Assembly (NCBI RefSeq): GCF_022012445.1
Contig: NZ_JAKLTS010000001.1
Location: forward strand, 248,001 to 312,000
Direction of reading: 5' to 3'
Origin: Massilia sp. TS11
GTDB lineage: Bacteria; Pseudomonadota; Gammaproteobacteria; Burkholderiales; Burkholderiaceae_D
Length of the DNA: 64,000 nucleotides
This document shows positions 25,403 through 36,188 of this stretch, piece by piece. A program made the translations under genes and the position numbers. The notes below the pieces were generated by a model. That model saw nothing but the letters and a program-made list of their open reading frames with translations. It did no database searches and was not told the DNA's origin. The number at the start of each line of letters is the position of its first letter. The stretch's first letter is position 1.

Positions 25403-25945
25403 ATGAAAATCGCCAAGAATACGGTCGTGACGGTGAAGTACAAGCTGTCGGACGCACAGAATAATCTGATCGAAGACGGTCGCGACCCGATGGTCTATCT
25501 GCATGGCGGCTACGAGAACACCTTCCCGAAAATCGAGGAAGCGCTCGACGGCAAGGAAGTCGGTTTTGCCACCACCATCCAGATCGAACCCGACGATGCC
25601 TTCGGCGATTACGATCCCGAGCTGGTCAAGATCGAAGAGCGCAAGCGCCTGCCGGAGCCGCTCGAAATCGGCATGCAGTTCGAAGGCACGCCGGACGGCA
25701 GCGACCCGGACGAAGTGGCCATGATCTTCACCGTCACCGACATCGCCGACGACAAGGTTGTCCTCGACGGCAACCACCCGCTGGCCGGCATGGCCCTGCG
25801 CTTCGAACTCGAAGTCAAGGATGTGCGTGAAGCCACCGAGGAAGAAATCGCCCACGAGCACGTGCATGGCCCGCATGGCCATCACCACCACCAGGAAGCC
25901 GAGGGCGAGGACGGCGACGAGTTCCGCACCTACCCGCTGCACTGA
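25403..25945 (+). CDS. slyD: FKBP-type peptidyl-prolyl isomerase SlyD
   Basis: 180 residues. FKBP domain with the SlyD insert-in-flap arrangement (MVYLHGGYENTFPKIEEALDG near 30-50; PDDAFGDYDPELV near 68-80). The tail after residue 150 is rich in His, Asp and Glu (HEHVHGPHGHHHH), as in SlyD proteins that bind nickel. It assists folding and metal supply to enzymes in the cytosol. Good ribosome site (GAAAGGAAG). Its stop lies inside a 14-bp palindrome shared with the convergent gene. Confidence 0.93.
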   Translation: MKIAKNTVVTVKYKLSDAQNNLIEDGRDPMVYLHGGYENTFPKIEEALDGKEVGFATTIQIEPDDAFGDYDPELVKIEERKRLPEPLEIGMQFEGTPDGSDPDEVAMIFTVTDIADDKVVLDGNHPLAGMALRFELEVKDVREATEEEIAHEHVHGPHGHHHHQEAEGEDGDEFRTYPLH

Positions 25946-25957
25946 GCCCTAGGGCTC
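25944..25957. terminator. 14-bp palindrome holding both stop codons of a convergent pair
   Basis: GAGCCCTAGGGCTC is a perfect palindrome. It contains most of the slyD TGA and the whole TAG of the minus-strand exported protein. It may act as a compact bidirectional terminator, though there is no T tract. Confidence 0.4.
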
Positions 25958-26803
25958 CAGGCTGAAGAGCTGGGGCGTACCGGGCGTGACCTTGACCGTC
26001 ACGGCCGTCGCGCCCAGGCTCAGATGGCCGATCTTGTCCTGCCAGACGATGGCGCTGTCCGCAGGCGGCGCCGCATCCACCAGCAGCAGCTTGCCCGGAT
26101 AGGTCTTCACCAGACTGCGCAGCTGCTTCTTCACCTCGGCAAATCCCTCCTGCTTGTTCGCGTCCGACAGATCGGCCTCGGCGAACAGCACGATCGCCTC
26201 CAGCTTCTTGCTCTTGGCCACGCGGAACAGGCGCAGCAGCCAGTTGCGGTTGGCCACCAGCCGGTCTTCGAATTCGCTATTGCGCCCGGCCTCGCGGCGG
26301 AAGTGGTTGTTGTCCGACGGCAGGTTCAAGGTGGCATACAGCACGCCGCCCATTTCCCATTCGGCATACTCGGCATAGCTGCGAAACTTGCTGTTGAGCG
26401 AAAGGCGGCCCAGCTTCAGCTTCTGGCTGCCCAGGCTCTGCATATCCGGATAGAACAGCTCGCGCAGGCGGTTCAGGCGTTCGACCGCATTCGAGCGGCC
26501 GGCCGAATTGCGGCAATCGCTCCAGTCGCTGGCGGCCGGCACCACGATGGTCGGGCGCAGGGCCTCGTCGAACATGGCGCGCCGCTGCTGGTAGATGCTG
26601 TCGGCGCAGGGCTCAGACTGGCCCTTGATGCCGGTGGCGACGATGAAGGCGTTGGGCGCCTCGCCGGCCTGGGCCAGGCTGTGGCGCAGGCGCGTCTCCG
26701 AGCCCTGCAGATGGCCGATGGCGGCGAACTGATAGGCACGCGGCGCCGCCAGCACCGCCGTGCAGGCGCTCAGCAGCAGGGCGAAGGCGGCGCGGCGCAG
26801 CAT
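25949..26803 (-). CDS. Exported protein of unknown function
   Basis: 284 residues with a clear signal peptide ([23 protein letters not shown], cleavage after AAP or ALA). The mature part reads like a degenerate calcineurin-type phosphoesterase (AAIGHLQGS near the start, VVPAASDWSDC in the middle, ATLNLPSDNNHF, then LFAEADLSD). The D-x-H, GD and GNH metal motifs are not intact, so enzymatic activity is doubtful. The ATG at 26803 overlaps the mutS stop (TGATG); a GTG one codon upstream is possible. I do not recognise the family with certainty. Confidence 0.55.
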   Translation of the reverse strand: MLRRAAFALLLSACTAVLAAPRAYQFAAIGHLQGSETRLRHSLAQAGEAPNAFIVATGIKGQSEPCADSIYQQRRAMFDEALRPTIVVPAASDWSDCRNSAGRSNAVERLNRLRELFYPDMQSLGSQKLKLGRLSLNSKFRSYAEYAEWEMGGVLYATLNLPSDNNHFRREAGRNSEFEDRLVANRNWLLRLFRVAKSKKLEAIVLFAEADLSDANKQEGFAEVKKQLRSLVKTYPGKLLLVDAAPPADSAIVWQDKIGHLSLGATAVTVKVTPGTPQLFSLEP

Positions 26804-29439
26804 CACAGCAGGCGCTTGAGCGCGTACAGCTGTTCGAGGGCTTCGCGCGGGCTCAGCGCGTCCGGGTCGATCTCGGCCAGGGCGTTGCGCAGGGCCTCGT
26901 CGGCGTCCGCCGCGGGCGCGCTGTCGGCCTGCGGCGCGCCGGCGTTGAACAGGTCGAGCTGCGGCGTGGCGTCCAGCGCCTGGGATTCCAGCCGCGCCAG
27001 ATGCTTGCGCGCCGACTTGATCACGCTTTGCGGCACGCCCGCCAGCTGGGCCACCTGCAGGCCATAGCTCTGCGAGGCCGGCCCCTCCTGCACCGCATGC
27101 AGGAACACGATGCTGTCCTTGTGTTCGACCGCCGACAGGTGCACATTGGCCGCACTCGCATGCATTTCGGGCAGCTGAGTCAGTTCGAAGTAGTGGGTTG
27201 CGAACAGGGTGAAGCTGCGGCTGGTCTCGATCAGGTGGCGCGCGATCGCCCAGGCCAGGGCCAGGCCATCGAAGGTGGAGGTGCCGCGCCCGACTTCGTC
27301 CATCAGCACCAGCGAATGTTCGGTCGCGCCATTCAGGATGGCGGCCGACTCGGTCATCTCCACCATGAAGGTCGAGCGCCCGCCGGCCAGGTCGTCGCTG
27401 GCGCCGATGCGGGTGAAGATGCGGTCGATCGGACCGATACTGGCGCTGGCCGCCGGCACGTAGGAGCCGATATAGGCCAGCAGCGTAATCAGGGCCACCT
27501 GGCGCATGAAGGTCGATTTACCGCCCATATTCGGACCGGTAATCAGCAGCATGCGGTGCTCTTCGCCCAGCTGGCAGTCGTTGGCGATGAAGCGTTCGAT
27601 CTGGTTTTCCACCACCGGATGGCGGCCTTCGCGGATATCGAGGCAGGGCTCGTTCACCAGCTGCGGCGCGCACCAGTTGGCGCGCACGGCGTGGTGGGTG
27701 AGGGCGGCCAGGGTGTCGATCTGGGCCAGCGCGCGCGCGATCGCCTGCAGCGCGCCGATCGACGGGGCGAGGTCGGCCAGCAGCTGCTCGTACAGCAGCT
27801 TCTCGCGCGCCAGCGCGCGGTCCTGGGCCGACAGGGCCTTGTCCTCGAAGGCCTTGAGTTCCGGCGTGATGTAGCGCTCGCAGTTCTTCAGGGTCTGGCG
27901 GCGGCGGTAGTCTTCCGGCACCTTGTCGGCCTGGCCGTTGGTGACCTCGATATAAAAGCCGTGCACCTTGTTGTACTCGACGCGCAGATTCGGGATGCCC
28001 GTGCGTTCGCGCTCGCGCGCTTCCAGCTCCACCAGGAACTGGCCGGCGTTTTCCGACAGGCCGCGCAGTTCATCGAGTTCGGCGTCGAAGCCGCGCGCGA
28101 TCACACCGCCATCGCGCACCATATTGGCCGGCTCCGGCGCCACGGCCCGCTGCAGCAGGTCGAGGCAGGCCTCGGGTGTGGCCAGGGCCGTGTGGATCTG
28201 GTCGAGCAGCAGAGCGCCCGCCTGCAGGCAGGGCGCCAGCACATGCTGGAGCTGCGGCAGCTGCTGCAGGCCGTCGCGCAGGCTGGCCAGGTCGCGCGGG
28301 CGCGCCGTCAGCAGGGCCACGCGGGTGGTGATGCGTTCGATATCGGGCACCTGCTTGAGCACCTGCTGCAGCATGCCGGCGGCATCCTGGCGCGCCAGCA
28401 CGCCGATCGCCGCATGCCGGCTGCGCGCCACGTTCTGGTCGCGGCGCGCATGGTGCAGCCAGTGGCGCAGCAGGCGCGAGCCCATCGCCGTCTTGCAGTG
28501 GTCGAGCAGCGAGAACAGGGTCGGCGACTCGAGCCCGCGGATGGTCTCGGTCAGCTCCAGATTGCGGCGCGTGGCCGCATCCAGGCCAATGAACTCGCTC
28601 TCCGACTCAGTATTCAGGGTGCGCACATGCTGCAGGCCGCGCCCCTGGGTCGCCTGCGCGTATTTGAGCAGGGCGCCGGCCGCGCCAAACGCCGGGCCAT
28701 AGCCCTCGGCCTCGAAGGCGTCGAGGTTGGACACGCCCAGCTGCTGGAGCAGGCTCTGATAGCCATGCTCCTGGTCGAAATGCCAGTCCGGCACGCGGTT
28801 GGTGTGGGCGTTATCGGCTTCGGTGAACAGGTCGGCGCTGTCTCCGCGCAGGATTTCGGCCGGGGCGATGCGTTCCAGCTCCTGGCGCAGGCGCGTGGCG
28901 GCGCTCTGGGCGTCGCCGGCGAATTCCATCAGGCGCAGCGCGCCGCTGGCCAGCGACAGCCAGGCCAGGCCGGTGGTGACGACTTTGCGCTGCACCACGA
29001 TGTGCAGGGCCAGCAGCGGACGCTCCGATTTCTCGGGCAGCAGGTCGGAGTCGGTCAGGGTGCCTGGCGTGACGACGCGCACCACCTTGCGTTCGACCGG
29101 CCCCTTGCTGGTGGCCGGGTCGCCGATCTGCTCGCAGATGGCGCAGGATTCGCCCTGCTTGACCAGCTTGGCCAGGTAGCCGTCCAGCGCGTGGAAGGGC
29201 ACGCCGGCCATCGGAATCGGCTGGCCGCCCGACTGGCCGCGTGCCGTCAGCGTGATGCCGAGCAGGCGCGCGGCCTTTTCGGCGTCCTCGTAAAACAGCT
29301 CGTAAAAGTCGCCCATGCGGTAGAACACGAGCATCGACGGATACTCGTGTTTGATGCGCAGGTATTGCTGCATGCCGGGCGAGGCTTTGCTGATGTCTTG
29401 GTGCGAAAAGCTGTTGGTGGCGGGCGTGGCAGAGGTCAT
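26803..29439 (-). CDS. mutS: DNA mismatch repair ATPase MutS
   Basis: 878 residues, full length. N-terminal mismatch-reading domain with the Phe-x-Glu motif in [13 protein letters not shown] near 41-53. The C-terminal ABC ATPase has Walker [10 protein letters not shown] near 640, Walker [14 protein letters not shown] near 715 and the ATHYFELT switch His. The C-terminal helix-turn-helix dimer region ([16 protein letters not shown]) is present. It recognises mispairs and recruits MutL (no mutL in the window). The gene lies downstream of cheB with an 83-nt gap. Confidence 0.98.
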   Translation of the reverse strand: MTSATPATNSFSHQDISKASPGMQQYLRIKHEYPSMLVFYRMGDFYELFYEDAEKAARLLGITLTARGQSGGQPIPMAGVPFHALDGYLAKLVKQGESCAICEQIGDPATSKGPVERKVVRVVTPGTLTDSDLLPEKSERPLLALHIVVQRKVVTTGLAWLSLASGALRLMEFAGDAQSAATRLRQELERIAPAEILRGDSADLFTEADNAHTNRVPDWHFDQEHGYQSLLQQLGVSNLDAFEAEGYGPAFGAAGALLKYAQATQGRGLQHVRTLNTESESEFIGLDAATRRNLELTETIRGLESPTLFSLLDHCKTAMGSRLLRHWLHHARRDQNVARSRHAAIGVLARQDAAGMLQQVLKQVPDIERITTRVALLTARPRDLASLRDGLQQLPQLQHVLAPCLQAGALLLDQIHTALATPEACLDLLQRAVAPEPANMVRDGGVIARGFDAELDELRGLSENAGQFLVELEARERERTGIPNLRVEYNKVHGFYIEVTNGQADKVPEDYRRRQTLKNCERYITPELKAFEDKALSAQDRALAREKLLYEQLLADLAPSIGALQAIARALAQIDTLAALTHHAVRANWCAPQLVNEPCLDIREGRHPVVENQIERFIANDCQLGEEHRMLLITGPNMGGKSTFMRQVALITLLAYIGSYVPAASASIGPIDRIFTRIGASDDLAGGRSTFMVEMTESAAILNGATEHSLVLMDEVGRGTSTFDGLALAWAIARHLIETSRSFTLFATHYFELTQLPEMHASAANVHLSAVEHKDSIVFLHAVQEGPASQSYGLQVAQLAGVPQSVIKSARKHLARLESQALDATPQLDLFNAGAPQADSAPAADADEALRNALAEIDPDALSPREALEQLYALKRLL

Positions 29440-29522
29440 CGTTATGCTGGCAGGGCGCGTGGCCGGGAATCGATGCCGTATTTTACTGTGTCGCGCGCCC
29501 GATCACGAGCTTTGCCGGCCCC

Positions 29523-30533
29523 CTAAGCGGCGCAGATGGCGGCGGCGATCTGCCCCAGGGCCAGGGTGCGCGCCACCGCGCCCTTTTTCACGGCCTCCTT
29601 GGGCATGCCGTACACGACGCACGAGGCCTCGTCCTGGGCGATGGTGTCGGCCCCGGCCTCGCGCATGGCCAGCAGCCCGGCGGCGCCGTCGTCGCCCATG
29701 CCGGTCAGGATGATGCCGCGCGCGCGCGCCCCGGCCGCCTGGGCTACGGAGCGGAACAGCACATCGACCGAGGGCTTGTGGCGGCTGACCAGCGGGCCAT
29801 CGAGCGTCTCGGCCCAGAAGTTATTGCCGATACGTTTGATCTGCAGATGGCGGCCGCCGGGCGCGATCAGCACCTCGCCGCGCCGCACCAGCTGGCGCGC
29901 GCCGGCTTCGCGCACGTGCACGGCGCAGATGCTGTCCAGGCGTTCGGCAAAGGCGGCCGTGAATTTCTCCGGCATGTGCTGGACGATCACGGTGCCGGGG
30001 GCGTTCGCCGGAAGCGCCGCAAGCACCGACTCCAGTGCCTGGGTACCGCCAGTCGAGGCCCCGATCGCCACCAGACGCTGGCCTGGGGCGGCTGTCTCCA
30101 GCGGATGCCGGGCGACAGGCGCCACACGCGGGCGGCTTGCGGCCGCCAGGCGTATGGCGTGCAGTAGTTCAGTCTTGGTGTCATGGAGAAGCTCCCGCAG
30201 ATTCGATTTCGGTTTCGCGATCGCGGCCACCGCGCCGGCCGCCAGCGCCGCCAGGGTGGGGCGGGCGCCGGCCTCGGTCAGGGTCGAACAGATGATCACC
30301 GGCGTGGGCCGCTCCGCCATGATCTTTTTGAGGAAGGACAGGCCGTCCATCACCGGCATTTCGATATCGAGCACGATGACGTCGGGCCAGCAGGTTTTCA
30401 TCGGCTCCAGGGCCAGCAGCGGATTGGCCACCGCCGCCAGCACGCGCACCTGGGGATCTTCGGCCAGGGCAGCGCCGAGGACCTGGCGCACCACGGCCGA
30501 ATCATCGACCAGCAGGACTTTGATCGGGTTCAT
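29523..30533 (-). CDS. cheB: Chemotaxis response regulator methylesterase/deamidase CheB
   Basis: 336 residues. Receiver domain 1-120 with the phospho-Asp in [13 protein letters not shown], then a linker and the methylesterase domain from about 150. The catalytic Ser is in IGASTGGT, the His in VQHMPEKFT and the Asp in [10 protein letters not shown]. It removes methyl groups from receptors for adaptation. The ATG at 30533 overlaps the cheD stop by 4 bp (ATGA). Last gene of the chemosensory block. Confidence 0.96.
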   Translation of the reverse strand: MNPIKVLLVDDSAVVRQVLGAALAEDPQVRVLAAVANPLLALEPMKTCWPDVIVLDIEMPVMDGLSFLKKIMAERPTPVIICSTLTEAGARPTLAALAAGAVAAIAKPKSNLRELLHDTKTELLHAIRLAAASRPRVAPVARHPLETAAPGQRLVAIGASTGGTQALESVLAALPANAPGTVIVQHMPEKFTAAFAERLDSICAVHVREAGARQLVRRGEVLIAPGGRHLQIKRIGNNFWAETLDGPLVSRHKPSVDVLFRSVAQAAGARARGIILTGMGDDGAAGLLAMREAGADTIAQDEASCVVYGMPKEAVKKGAVARTLALGQIAAAICAA

Positions 30534-31030
30534 GCGAGGCTCTTCTCCGTGGTCGAGGGCGTGGCCGGCAGCTGGCGCGCCCACACATCGCCGCTGGCGA
30601 TGTCAAAAACGATCTGGCGATGGCCGGCGCCGTACAGATGCTCGGAGGTGATCGGAATGCCGAGGCCATCGAGCATATTGCGGGCGCTGTCGCCGTTGCG
30701 GGTGCCGACCTGGCTGGTGCCGGGCGCCACGGCGAACATGGCGGCGCCGCCAAACACCTTGGCTTCGCACTGGTCGCCACGCACCCCCAGGCGCGCCAGC
30801 TCGCCCAGCATCAGGGCCAGCGCGTGGCTGCCATAGCGTGCATCGAGGGTATTGCCGTGCTGCGCAGGCGGCGCCGGCAGCACGAAATGCGACATCGCGC
30901 CCACCCGCAGCTTACGGTGCCACAGCGTGATCGACACGCAGGAACCAAGCACCGTGCGCACGCGGTGGCGCTGATCGCCGACGAAGAACTCGCCGGGATG
31001 CAGAAAAATCTCGTGGCTGACCGCCGTCAC
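30530..31030 (-). CDS. cheD: Chemoreceptor glutamine deamidase CheD
   Basis: 166 residues. The catalytic Cys is in VLGSCVSI and the His in MSHFVLP; the later FGGAAMF and GTRNG segments are typical. CheD deamidates receptor glutamines. I place the start at a GTG (31030) whose last bases form GTGA with the cheR stop. The frame is open for 16 more codons inside cheR with an ATG at 31078, but those residues are not CheD-like. Confidence 0.93.
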   Translation of the reverse strand: MTAVSHEIFLHPGEFFVGDQRHRVRTVLGSCVSITLWHRKLRVGAMSHFVLPAPPAQHGNTLDARYGSHALALMLGELARLGVRGDQCEAKVFGGAAMFAVAPGTSQVGTRNGDSARNMLDGLGIPITSEHLYGAGHRQIVFDIASGDVWARQLPATPSTTEKSLA

Positions 31031-31836
31031 TGCACTCTCCGGTAGGTGGAGGTGGCCACGCATTCGAGCTGGGCGCACGGTGCGCTCAAGGATTCGGCGT
31101 GACCGATCAGGAGCAGGCCGCCCGGCTGCAGCTTGTGGCTGATCCGTTCGATCAGGGCCTGCTTGGTGGCGCCGTCGAAGTAGATCATCACATTGCGCAG
31201 GAAGATCACATCGAATTTGCCGACTTCGGGCAGATCCTGATTCAGATTGACCTGGGCGAAGCGCACCTTGTCGCGCAGCTCGCGCTCGACCAGCAGCGTG
31301 CCTTCCTGTGGGCCCTGGCCCTTGCGGCAGAAGCGGCGCAGAAAGTCGGGCGGCACGTGGCGCGCGCGTTCGAGCGGGTAGTGGCCGCGGCAGGCCGCGT
31401 CCAGCACGCGCTGGCTGATGTCGGAGCCGAACACTTCCCAGCTGCCGTCGCGCCCGAGGCTATCGGCCAGCACCATGGCGATGCTGTAGGCTTCCTCGCC
31501 GCTCGAACTGGCCGCGCTCCAGACCCGGAACGGACGGCCGCTGGCGCGGCTGGCGGCGGCGCGCACGCGCAGGGTTTCGAAGTGGCGCGGCTCGCGGAAG
31601 AAGTAGGTTTCGTTGGTGGTCAGCAGGTCGATCGCCATCTGGCGCTCGGCGTCCTGTCCTTCGTGCTCCAGCAGGCGCAGATAGTCGCTGAAGCTGGCCA
31701 GGCCATGGTGGTCCAGGCGGCGCGCCAGGCGCCCGCTGACCAGGGCCTGCTTGGCCCCGGACAGGGTGATGCCAGCGGCGTCGAAAATGAAGCGCTGGAA
31801 GCGGCTGAACTCCTCAAAGGACAGGGGGCGCAGCAT
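31027..31836 (-). CDS. cheR: Chemotaxis receptor methyltransferase CheR
   Basis: 269 residues. N-terminal helical domain (FSRFQRFIFDAAGITLS...), then the SAM-binding domain. It contains LTTNETYFFREP near 70-81, the VWSAASSSGEEAYSIAM loop near 105-121, FGSDIS near 135 and the late VIFLRNVMIYF. It methylates receptor glutamates. No C-terminal TPR. Spaced 3 nt from cheW. Confidence 0.96.
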   Translation of the reverse strand: MLRPLSFEEFSRFQRFIFDAAGITLSGAKQALVSGRLARRLDHHGLASFSDYLRLLEHEGQDAERQMAIDLLTTNETYFFREPRHFETLRVRAAASRASGRPFRVWSAASSSGEEAYSIAMVLADSLGRDGSWEVFGSDISQRVLDAACRGHYPLERARHVPPDFLRRFCRKGQGPQEGTLLVERELRDKVRFAQVNLNQDLPEVGKFDVIFLRNVMIYFDGATKQALIERISHKLQPGGLLLIGHAESLSAPCAQLECVATSTYRRVQ

Positions 31837-31839
31837 CGC

Positions 31840-32319
31840 TTACTCCACCAGTTCCGCGTCGCCGACAGCGGCGGTCTCGATCCCGGCCACCACCTTGTCC
31901 ATCGCCAGCAGGATCACGAATTTGCCGTTGATCTTGCCCATGCCCGCGATCAGATCCTTCTGGATGCGGGCGCCAAAGGCCGGCGGCGGCTCGATGTCTT
32001 CGGCTGCGATGTCGAGCACGGCGTTGACCGCGTCGACCACCACGCCGATCACCTGGCGCTCGCCATCGGCGTCTTCCACTTCAACGATGACGATGCAGGT
32101 GCGTTTGCCCACCGGGGCGGGCGTGCGGCCGAAGCGCACGGCCAGGTCCATCACGGTGACGACCGCGCCGCGCAGATTGATCACGCCGCGGATACAGTCC
32201 GACATCATGGGGACGTCGGTCAGCTGGGTATAGCCGATGATTTCCTTGACCGCCAGGATACCGATGGCGAAAGTCTCGCCACCGAGCGTGAAGGTCAGGT
32301 ACTGGGAAGGGGCGTCCAT
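31840..32319 (-). CDS. cheW: Chemotaxis adaptor CheW
   Basis: 159 residues forming one CheW (SH3-like pair) domain: YLTFTLGGETFAIGILAVKEI near 7-27 and GVINLRGAVVTVMDL near 45-59. It bridges receptors and CheA. The gene lies 11 nt downstream of the MCP gene in the same operon. Confidence 0.95.
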   Translation of the reverse strand: MDAPSQYLTFTLGGETFAIGILAVKEIIGYTQLTDVPMMSDCIRGVINLRGAVVTVMDLAVRFGRTPAPVGKRTCIVIVEVEDADGERQVIGVVVDAVNAVLDIAAEDIEPPPAFGARIQKDLIAGMGKINGKFVILLAMDKVVAGIETAAVGDAELVE

Positions 32320-32330
32320 CGCTGCCTCGC

Positions 32331-33983
32331 TCAGAACTTGGTGAAATTGGCTTCGTCGATGGCGCTGGCCATGGCCAGGTTCGGCGTCATGCGCGGCACG
32401 CTGCTGCGCGTGCTCTGGCTGGCCTTGCGCGGCGCGTTCGGACGCACGGCCACGGCGGCGCTGCTGGCGGACAGGCGGAAGAAGGCCATGGTCTGCTGCA
32501 GCTGTTCGGCCTGGCCGGACAGTTCTTCGGCCGTCGCCGCCAGTTCCTCTGAGCTGGAGGCATTCTGCTGGGTGGTGCTGGAGAGCTGGCCGACGGCCGC
32601 ATTGATCTGGCCGACGCCGGACGACTGTTCTTCCGAGGCGGCCGTGATTTCCTGCACCAGGTCCGAGGTCTTCTTGATGTTCGGGACCATCTCGTCGAGC
32701 AGGCTGCCGGCGCGTTCGGCCAGCTGCACGCTGTTGGCGGCCACTTCGCTGATCTCCTGCGCGGCCACCTGGCTGCGTTCGGCCAGCTTGCGCACTTCGG
32801 CCGCCACCACGGCGAAGCCCTTGCCATGTTCGCCGGCGCGCGCTGCTTCGATGGCGGCGTTCAGGGCCAGCAGATTGGTCTGGTAGGCGATATCGTCGAT
32901 GATGCCGATCTTGCGGGCGATCTGGTTCATCGCTTCGACCGTGGCCTTGACGGCGGCGCCGCCTTCTTCGGCGCCCGAGGCAGACTTCGAGGCCATGCCG
33001 TCGGTGACTTTGGCGTTTTCCGTGTTCTGGGCGATCGAGGCGGTCATCTGCTCGATCGAGGCGCTGGTCTGCTCGACGCCGGCGGCCTGCTCGCTGGCCG
33101 ACTGCGACAGCGACTGGGCGGTGGCGCTGACTTCTTCCGAGGCGCTGGCCACGGCTTCGGCGGCGCTATTGGCTTCGCCGACGATGCGCACCAGCGAGGT
33201 GTTCATCTCGGACAGGGCCTGCAGCAGCTGGCCGGTTTCGTCGCGCGTCTCGGCGCTGATGGTGCGCGTCAGATCGCCGCCGGCGACGGCTTCGGCGATG
33301 CTGACAGCGGCGATAATCGGACGCACGATCGAACGCGTGATCAGCCAGGCGAACAGCACGCCGAGGATCACGGCGGCGATGCTCAGGCCGACCAGCTGAT
33401 TGCGTGCGGCGTCATAGGCGGTGCGGGCGTCGGTCATGGCGCGCGCGGCCTGCTGCTCCTGCAGCTCCACCAGCGTGTTCAGGGCGGTGGTCCATTTGAA
33501 CTGCACCGGACGCACTTCCTTCAGCAGCACGCGCGTGGCTTCCTCGTTTTTGTTGGACAGGCCCAGGTTCATGGCCTTGGTCAGCAGCGGCTGAATCACC
33601 GTGTCCGAATCCTTGATGGTGGCCAGCAGCGCTTTTTCATCGGAGCTGACATTGCTGCGCACGGCGAACATCTTGAGCAGCTTGTCCTCTTCCTCGGCAT
33701 AGCGCGTCTGGTTGCGCTTCATGCGCTCGACTTCGGGCTCCATTTCGCTGGTTTCGGTCAGCAGGGCGATGTTACGCACGGCGATCATGCGGTCGTTGAT
33801 GGTGCCGCGCATATTCATCGCGTGCGCCTGGGCGACGTTGTTGACGTTGACGATTTCTTCCAGGTTGGCCTGGATATGCCCCATGCGCAGCAGCGCCAGG
33901 GCCATGCCTGCGGCGAGCAGGACGATCAGGGAGCCGAAGCCGATGGCCAGGCGCATGCCGATCTTGAGGTTACCGAATTTCAT
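32331..33983 (-). CDS. Methyl-accepting chemotaxis protein (4HB sensor, HAMP, signalling domain)
   Basis: 550 residues. Membrane helix 1 at about 10-31, a periplasmic four-helix bundle to about 190, membrane helix 2 near 192-212, HAMP, then the cytoplasmic hairpin. The hairpin tip ([23 protein letters not shown]) is complete. There is no NWETF-type CheR/CheB tether at the C-terminus, which ends ANFTKF. Ligand unknown. The ATG at 33983 has a strong ribosome site (AAGGAGAAC). It sits between cheA and cheW. Confidence 0.93.
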   Translation of the reverse strand: MKFGNLKIGMRLAIGFGSLIVLLAAGMALALLRMGHIQANLEEIVNVNNVAQAHAMNMRGTINDRMIAVRNIALLTETSEMEPEVERMKRNQTRYAEEEDKLLKMFAVRSNVSSDEKALLATIKDSDTVIQPLLTKAMNLGLSNKNEEATRVLLKEVRPVQFKWTTALNTLVELQEQQAARAMTDARTAYDAARNQLVGLSIAAVILGVLFAWLITRSIVRPIIAAVSIAEAVAGGDLTRTISAETRDETGQLLQALSEMNTSLVRIVGEANSAAEAVASASEEVSATAQSLSQSASEQAAGVEQTSASIEQMTASIAQNTENAKVTDGMASKSASGAEEGGAAVKATVEAMNQIARKIGIIDDIAYQTNLLALNAAIEAARAGEHGKGFAVVAAEVRKLAERSQVAAQEISEVAANSVQLAERAGSLLDEMVPNIKKTSDLVQEITAASEEQSSGVGQINAAVGQLSSTTQQNASSSEELAATAEELSGQAEQLQQTMAFFRLSASSAAVAVRPNAPRKASQSTRSSVPRMTPNLAMASAIDEANFTKF

Positions 33984-34008
33984 GGTGTTCTCCTTGTTGG
34001 AATGATGT

Positions 34009-35910
34009 TCAAGCGGCTTGCGCCAGGCGGCCATGTGCCTGACGGATCAGGGCCGGGATATCGAGAATGAGGGCGACGTCGCCGTTACCCAGAATGCTGG
34101 AGCCGGTGATGCACTCCAGGTGTTGAAACAGTTTGCCGAGCGGTTTGATCACGGTCTGGGCCTCGCCCAGCAGGCCGTCGACCACCAGCCCGGCGCGCTG
34201 GCCGGCGTAGCGCACCACCACGATGCTCTGGCGCGCGCCGCGCGGGCCCTGCACGCCAAAGGCCGTGCGCAGGTCGATCAGCGGCAGCACCTGGCCGCGC
34301 AGATTGGCGAAGTCGTGGCCGTTTTCGGCCGTGTACTGCACGCACTCCTCCACCATGTCGAGCGGGGTGACGAACACGGTGCGGCCGACACTGACCTGGA
34401 AGCCGTCGATGATGGCCAGCGTCAGCGGCAGGCGCACGGTGACCACGGTGCCCTGGCCCGGATGGCTGGCCAGATGCACGCTGCCACGCAGGTCGGTGAT
34501 ATTGCGCTTGACGACGTCCATGCCGACCCCGCGGCCGGACAGATTGGTGATGGCGTCGGCGGTCGAGAAGCCGGGCTCGAAAATCAGCTGGTCGATCTCG
34601 TCTTCGCGCAGCGTACGCGCCGGATCGACGATGCCGCGTTCAATGGCCTTGGCCAGGATGCGCTCGCGGCGCAGGCCGCCGCCATCGTCCGAGACTTCGA
34701 CCACGATGGTGCCGGCATCGTGGTAGGCGTGCAGGCCGATGCGCCCGCGCGCCGGCTTGCCGCTGGCGGCGCGTTCGGCCGCCGTTTCGATGCCGTGGTC
34801 GATCGCATTGCGCACCAGGTGGGTGAGCGGATCGGTCACGCGTTCGACCAGGGTCTTGTCCAGCTCCGTGTCTTCGCCGCTGATGGCCAGATCGATCTCC
34901 TTGCCCAGTTCCGCGGCCACGTCATGCACGACGCGCTGGAAGCGGTTGAAGGTGGCGCCGATGCGCACCATGCGCAGAGCCAGGGCGCTGTTGCGCACGT
35001 CCTCGACCAGGCTGGCGACAGCGGCGCTGCACTCCAAAAAGCCGGTGTGCTGGGCGCGCCGCGCCACCTGGTTGCTGGCCGCGCTGGCGATAATCAGCTC
35101 GCCCACCAGATCGATCAGACGATCGAGCTTGTCGGCGTCGACCCGGATCGACTGGGTTTCCACGCCCGGCGTGCGGCGCGTTTCGGCCACCACTTCGGGC
35201 TCGATGGCCTCCAGCGTCAGCGTGCAGTCCTGGCGCACGAATTCGAACACCGACTCGATCTCGGCGGCGCTGGCGCTGCTCTCGAAAGCGAGTGTGCAGG
35301 CGCAGTAGCAGGCCTCGGGGTCGAGCTGGTCGAGCGTGGGCAGGCGCGAGAAGTCGGCCTCCACCTTGCTGATGCTGGCCAGCGTGCCCAGGTAGCGCAG
35401 GAAGGACAGCGGGTCCATCCCCAGGCGCAGCACCTCGCTGCCAAACACCAGTTGCAGGCGCCAGCTGCGCCGGCCGGCGCTTGCGGGCAGGGCGGCCGGC
35501 GCCGGCGCCGGGCTGCTGCCGTCGGTCTGCAGATAGCTGCCCAGGCGCGCCAGCAGCTCGGCGCTGGCGGCGCGGTCGGCGCTGCAGCTGCCGTCCGGGC
35601 CGATCATGTCGAGCATGGCGCCGATGTGGTCGCGGCAGCCGAGCAGCAGCGTGCACAGATGGTCTTCGATGCCGATCTGGCCGGCGCGCACGCGGTCCAG
35701 CACACTTTCGGCCACGTGGGTGAATTCGACGATGGCGTCGATGCCAAACAGACCGGCCGAGCCCTTGATCGTATGGGCGGCGCGGAACACGGCGTCGATG
35801 CGCTCCTTGTCCGGGCCCTGGGCCGAGATGGCCAGCAACGCGCTCTCCATCTCCTCCAGCAGTTCGCGGCTCTCGGCCAGGAAGGTCGGCAATACCTCGT
35901 CGGTCAGCAT
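34009..35910 (-). CDS. cheA: Chemotaxis histidine kinase CheA (operon copy)
   Basis: 633 residues. HPt domain with phospho-His46 in [10 protein letters not shown]. There is no obvious CheY-binding P2 domain, but a middle region of about 100 residues follows. The dimerisation helices start near 252, and the ATPase has the N box [12 protein letters not shown]1 VSDDGGG and G2 GRGVGMDVV. The C-terminal CheW-like domain includes [13 protein letters not shown]. Overlaps the STAS gene by 7 bp. A second, different CheA is at 51.5 kb. Confidence 0.95.
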   Translation of the reverse strand: MLTDEVLPTFLAESRELLEEMESALLAISAQGPDKERIDAVFRAAHTIKGSAGLFGIDAIVEFTHVAESVLDRVRAGQIGIEDHLCTLLLGCRDHIGAMLDMIGPDGSCSADRAASAELLARLGSYLQTDGSSPAPAPAALPASAGRRSWRLQLVFGSEVLRLGMDPLSFLRYLGTLASISKVEADFSRLPTLDQLDPEACYCACTLAFESSASAAEIESVFEFVRQDCTLTLEAIEPEVVAETRRTPGVETQSIRVDADKLDRLIDLVGELIIASAASNQVARRAQHTGFLECSAAVASLVEDVRNSALALRMVRIGATFNRFQRVVHDVAAELGKEIDLAISGEDTELDKTLVERVTDPLTHLVRNAIDHGIETAAERAASGKPARGRIGLHAYHDAGTIVVEVSDDGGGLRRERILAKAIERGIVDPARTLREDEIDQLIFEPGFSTADAITNLSGRGVGMDVVKRNITDLRGSVHLASHPGQGTVVTVRLPLTLAIIDGFQVSVGRTVFVTPLDMVEECVQYTAENGHDFANLRGQVLPLIDLRTAFGVQGPRGARQSIVVVRYAGQRAGLVVDGLLGEAQTVIKPLGKLFQHLECITGSSILGNGDVALILDIPALIRQAHGRLAQAA

Positions 35911-36188
35911 GGCACGGCTCCTTCCAGTTGGCGGGTCAGGCCGAGCAGGGCGACGCTGTCGCGCAGCGCCTGCTGCAGGCCGATGATGCGCAGGCCGGCG
36001 CCGCGCGCGCTGGCGCTGCGCTGGCTCGACAGCAGCAGCTGGATGCCGGCGCAGTCGATGTCGGCCACGCCGCCCAGATCGAGCGTCAGTTCGGTGCCGG
36101 CCACGATGGCGGCGTCGAGCAGCGGCAGCAGGTCGGCCGCGTGGTAAATGGTCAGGTCCTGTTCGACCTTGAGCACACTGGTCTTCAT
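35904..36188 (-). CDS. STAS-domain protein (anti-anti-sigma-like)
   Basis: 94 residues, one STAS domain: LTLDLGGVADIDCAGIQLLLS near 34-54. The usual phosphorylated Ser position (D-S/T-S-G) here reads D-x-D-C-A-G, so the classic acceptor is replaced by Cys and regulation by Ser phosphorylation is doubtful. STAS genes accompany some chemosensory systems between cheY and cheA. It overlaps both neighbours. Confidence 0.85.
   Translation of the reverse strand: MKTSVLKVEQDLTIYHAADLLPLLDAAIVAGTELTLDLGGVADIDCAGIQLLLSSQRSASARGAGLRIIGLQQALRDSVALLGLTRQLEGAVPC

Noticed and set aside
27001..29526. An 841-codon frame opposite mutS, and similar long frames opposite the hybrid kinase and MCP genes
   Set aside because: Antisense shadows; the genes on the other strand have all catalytic motifs.
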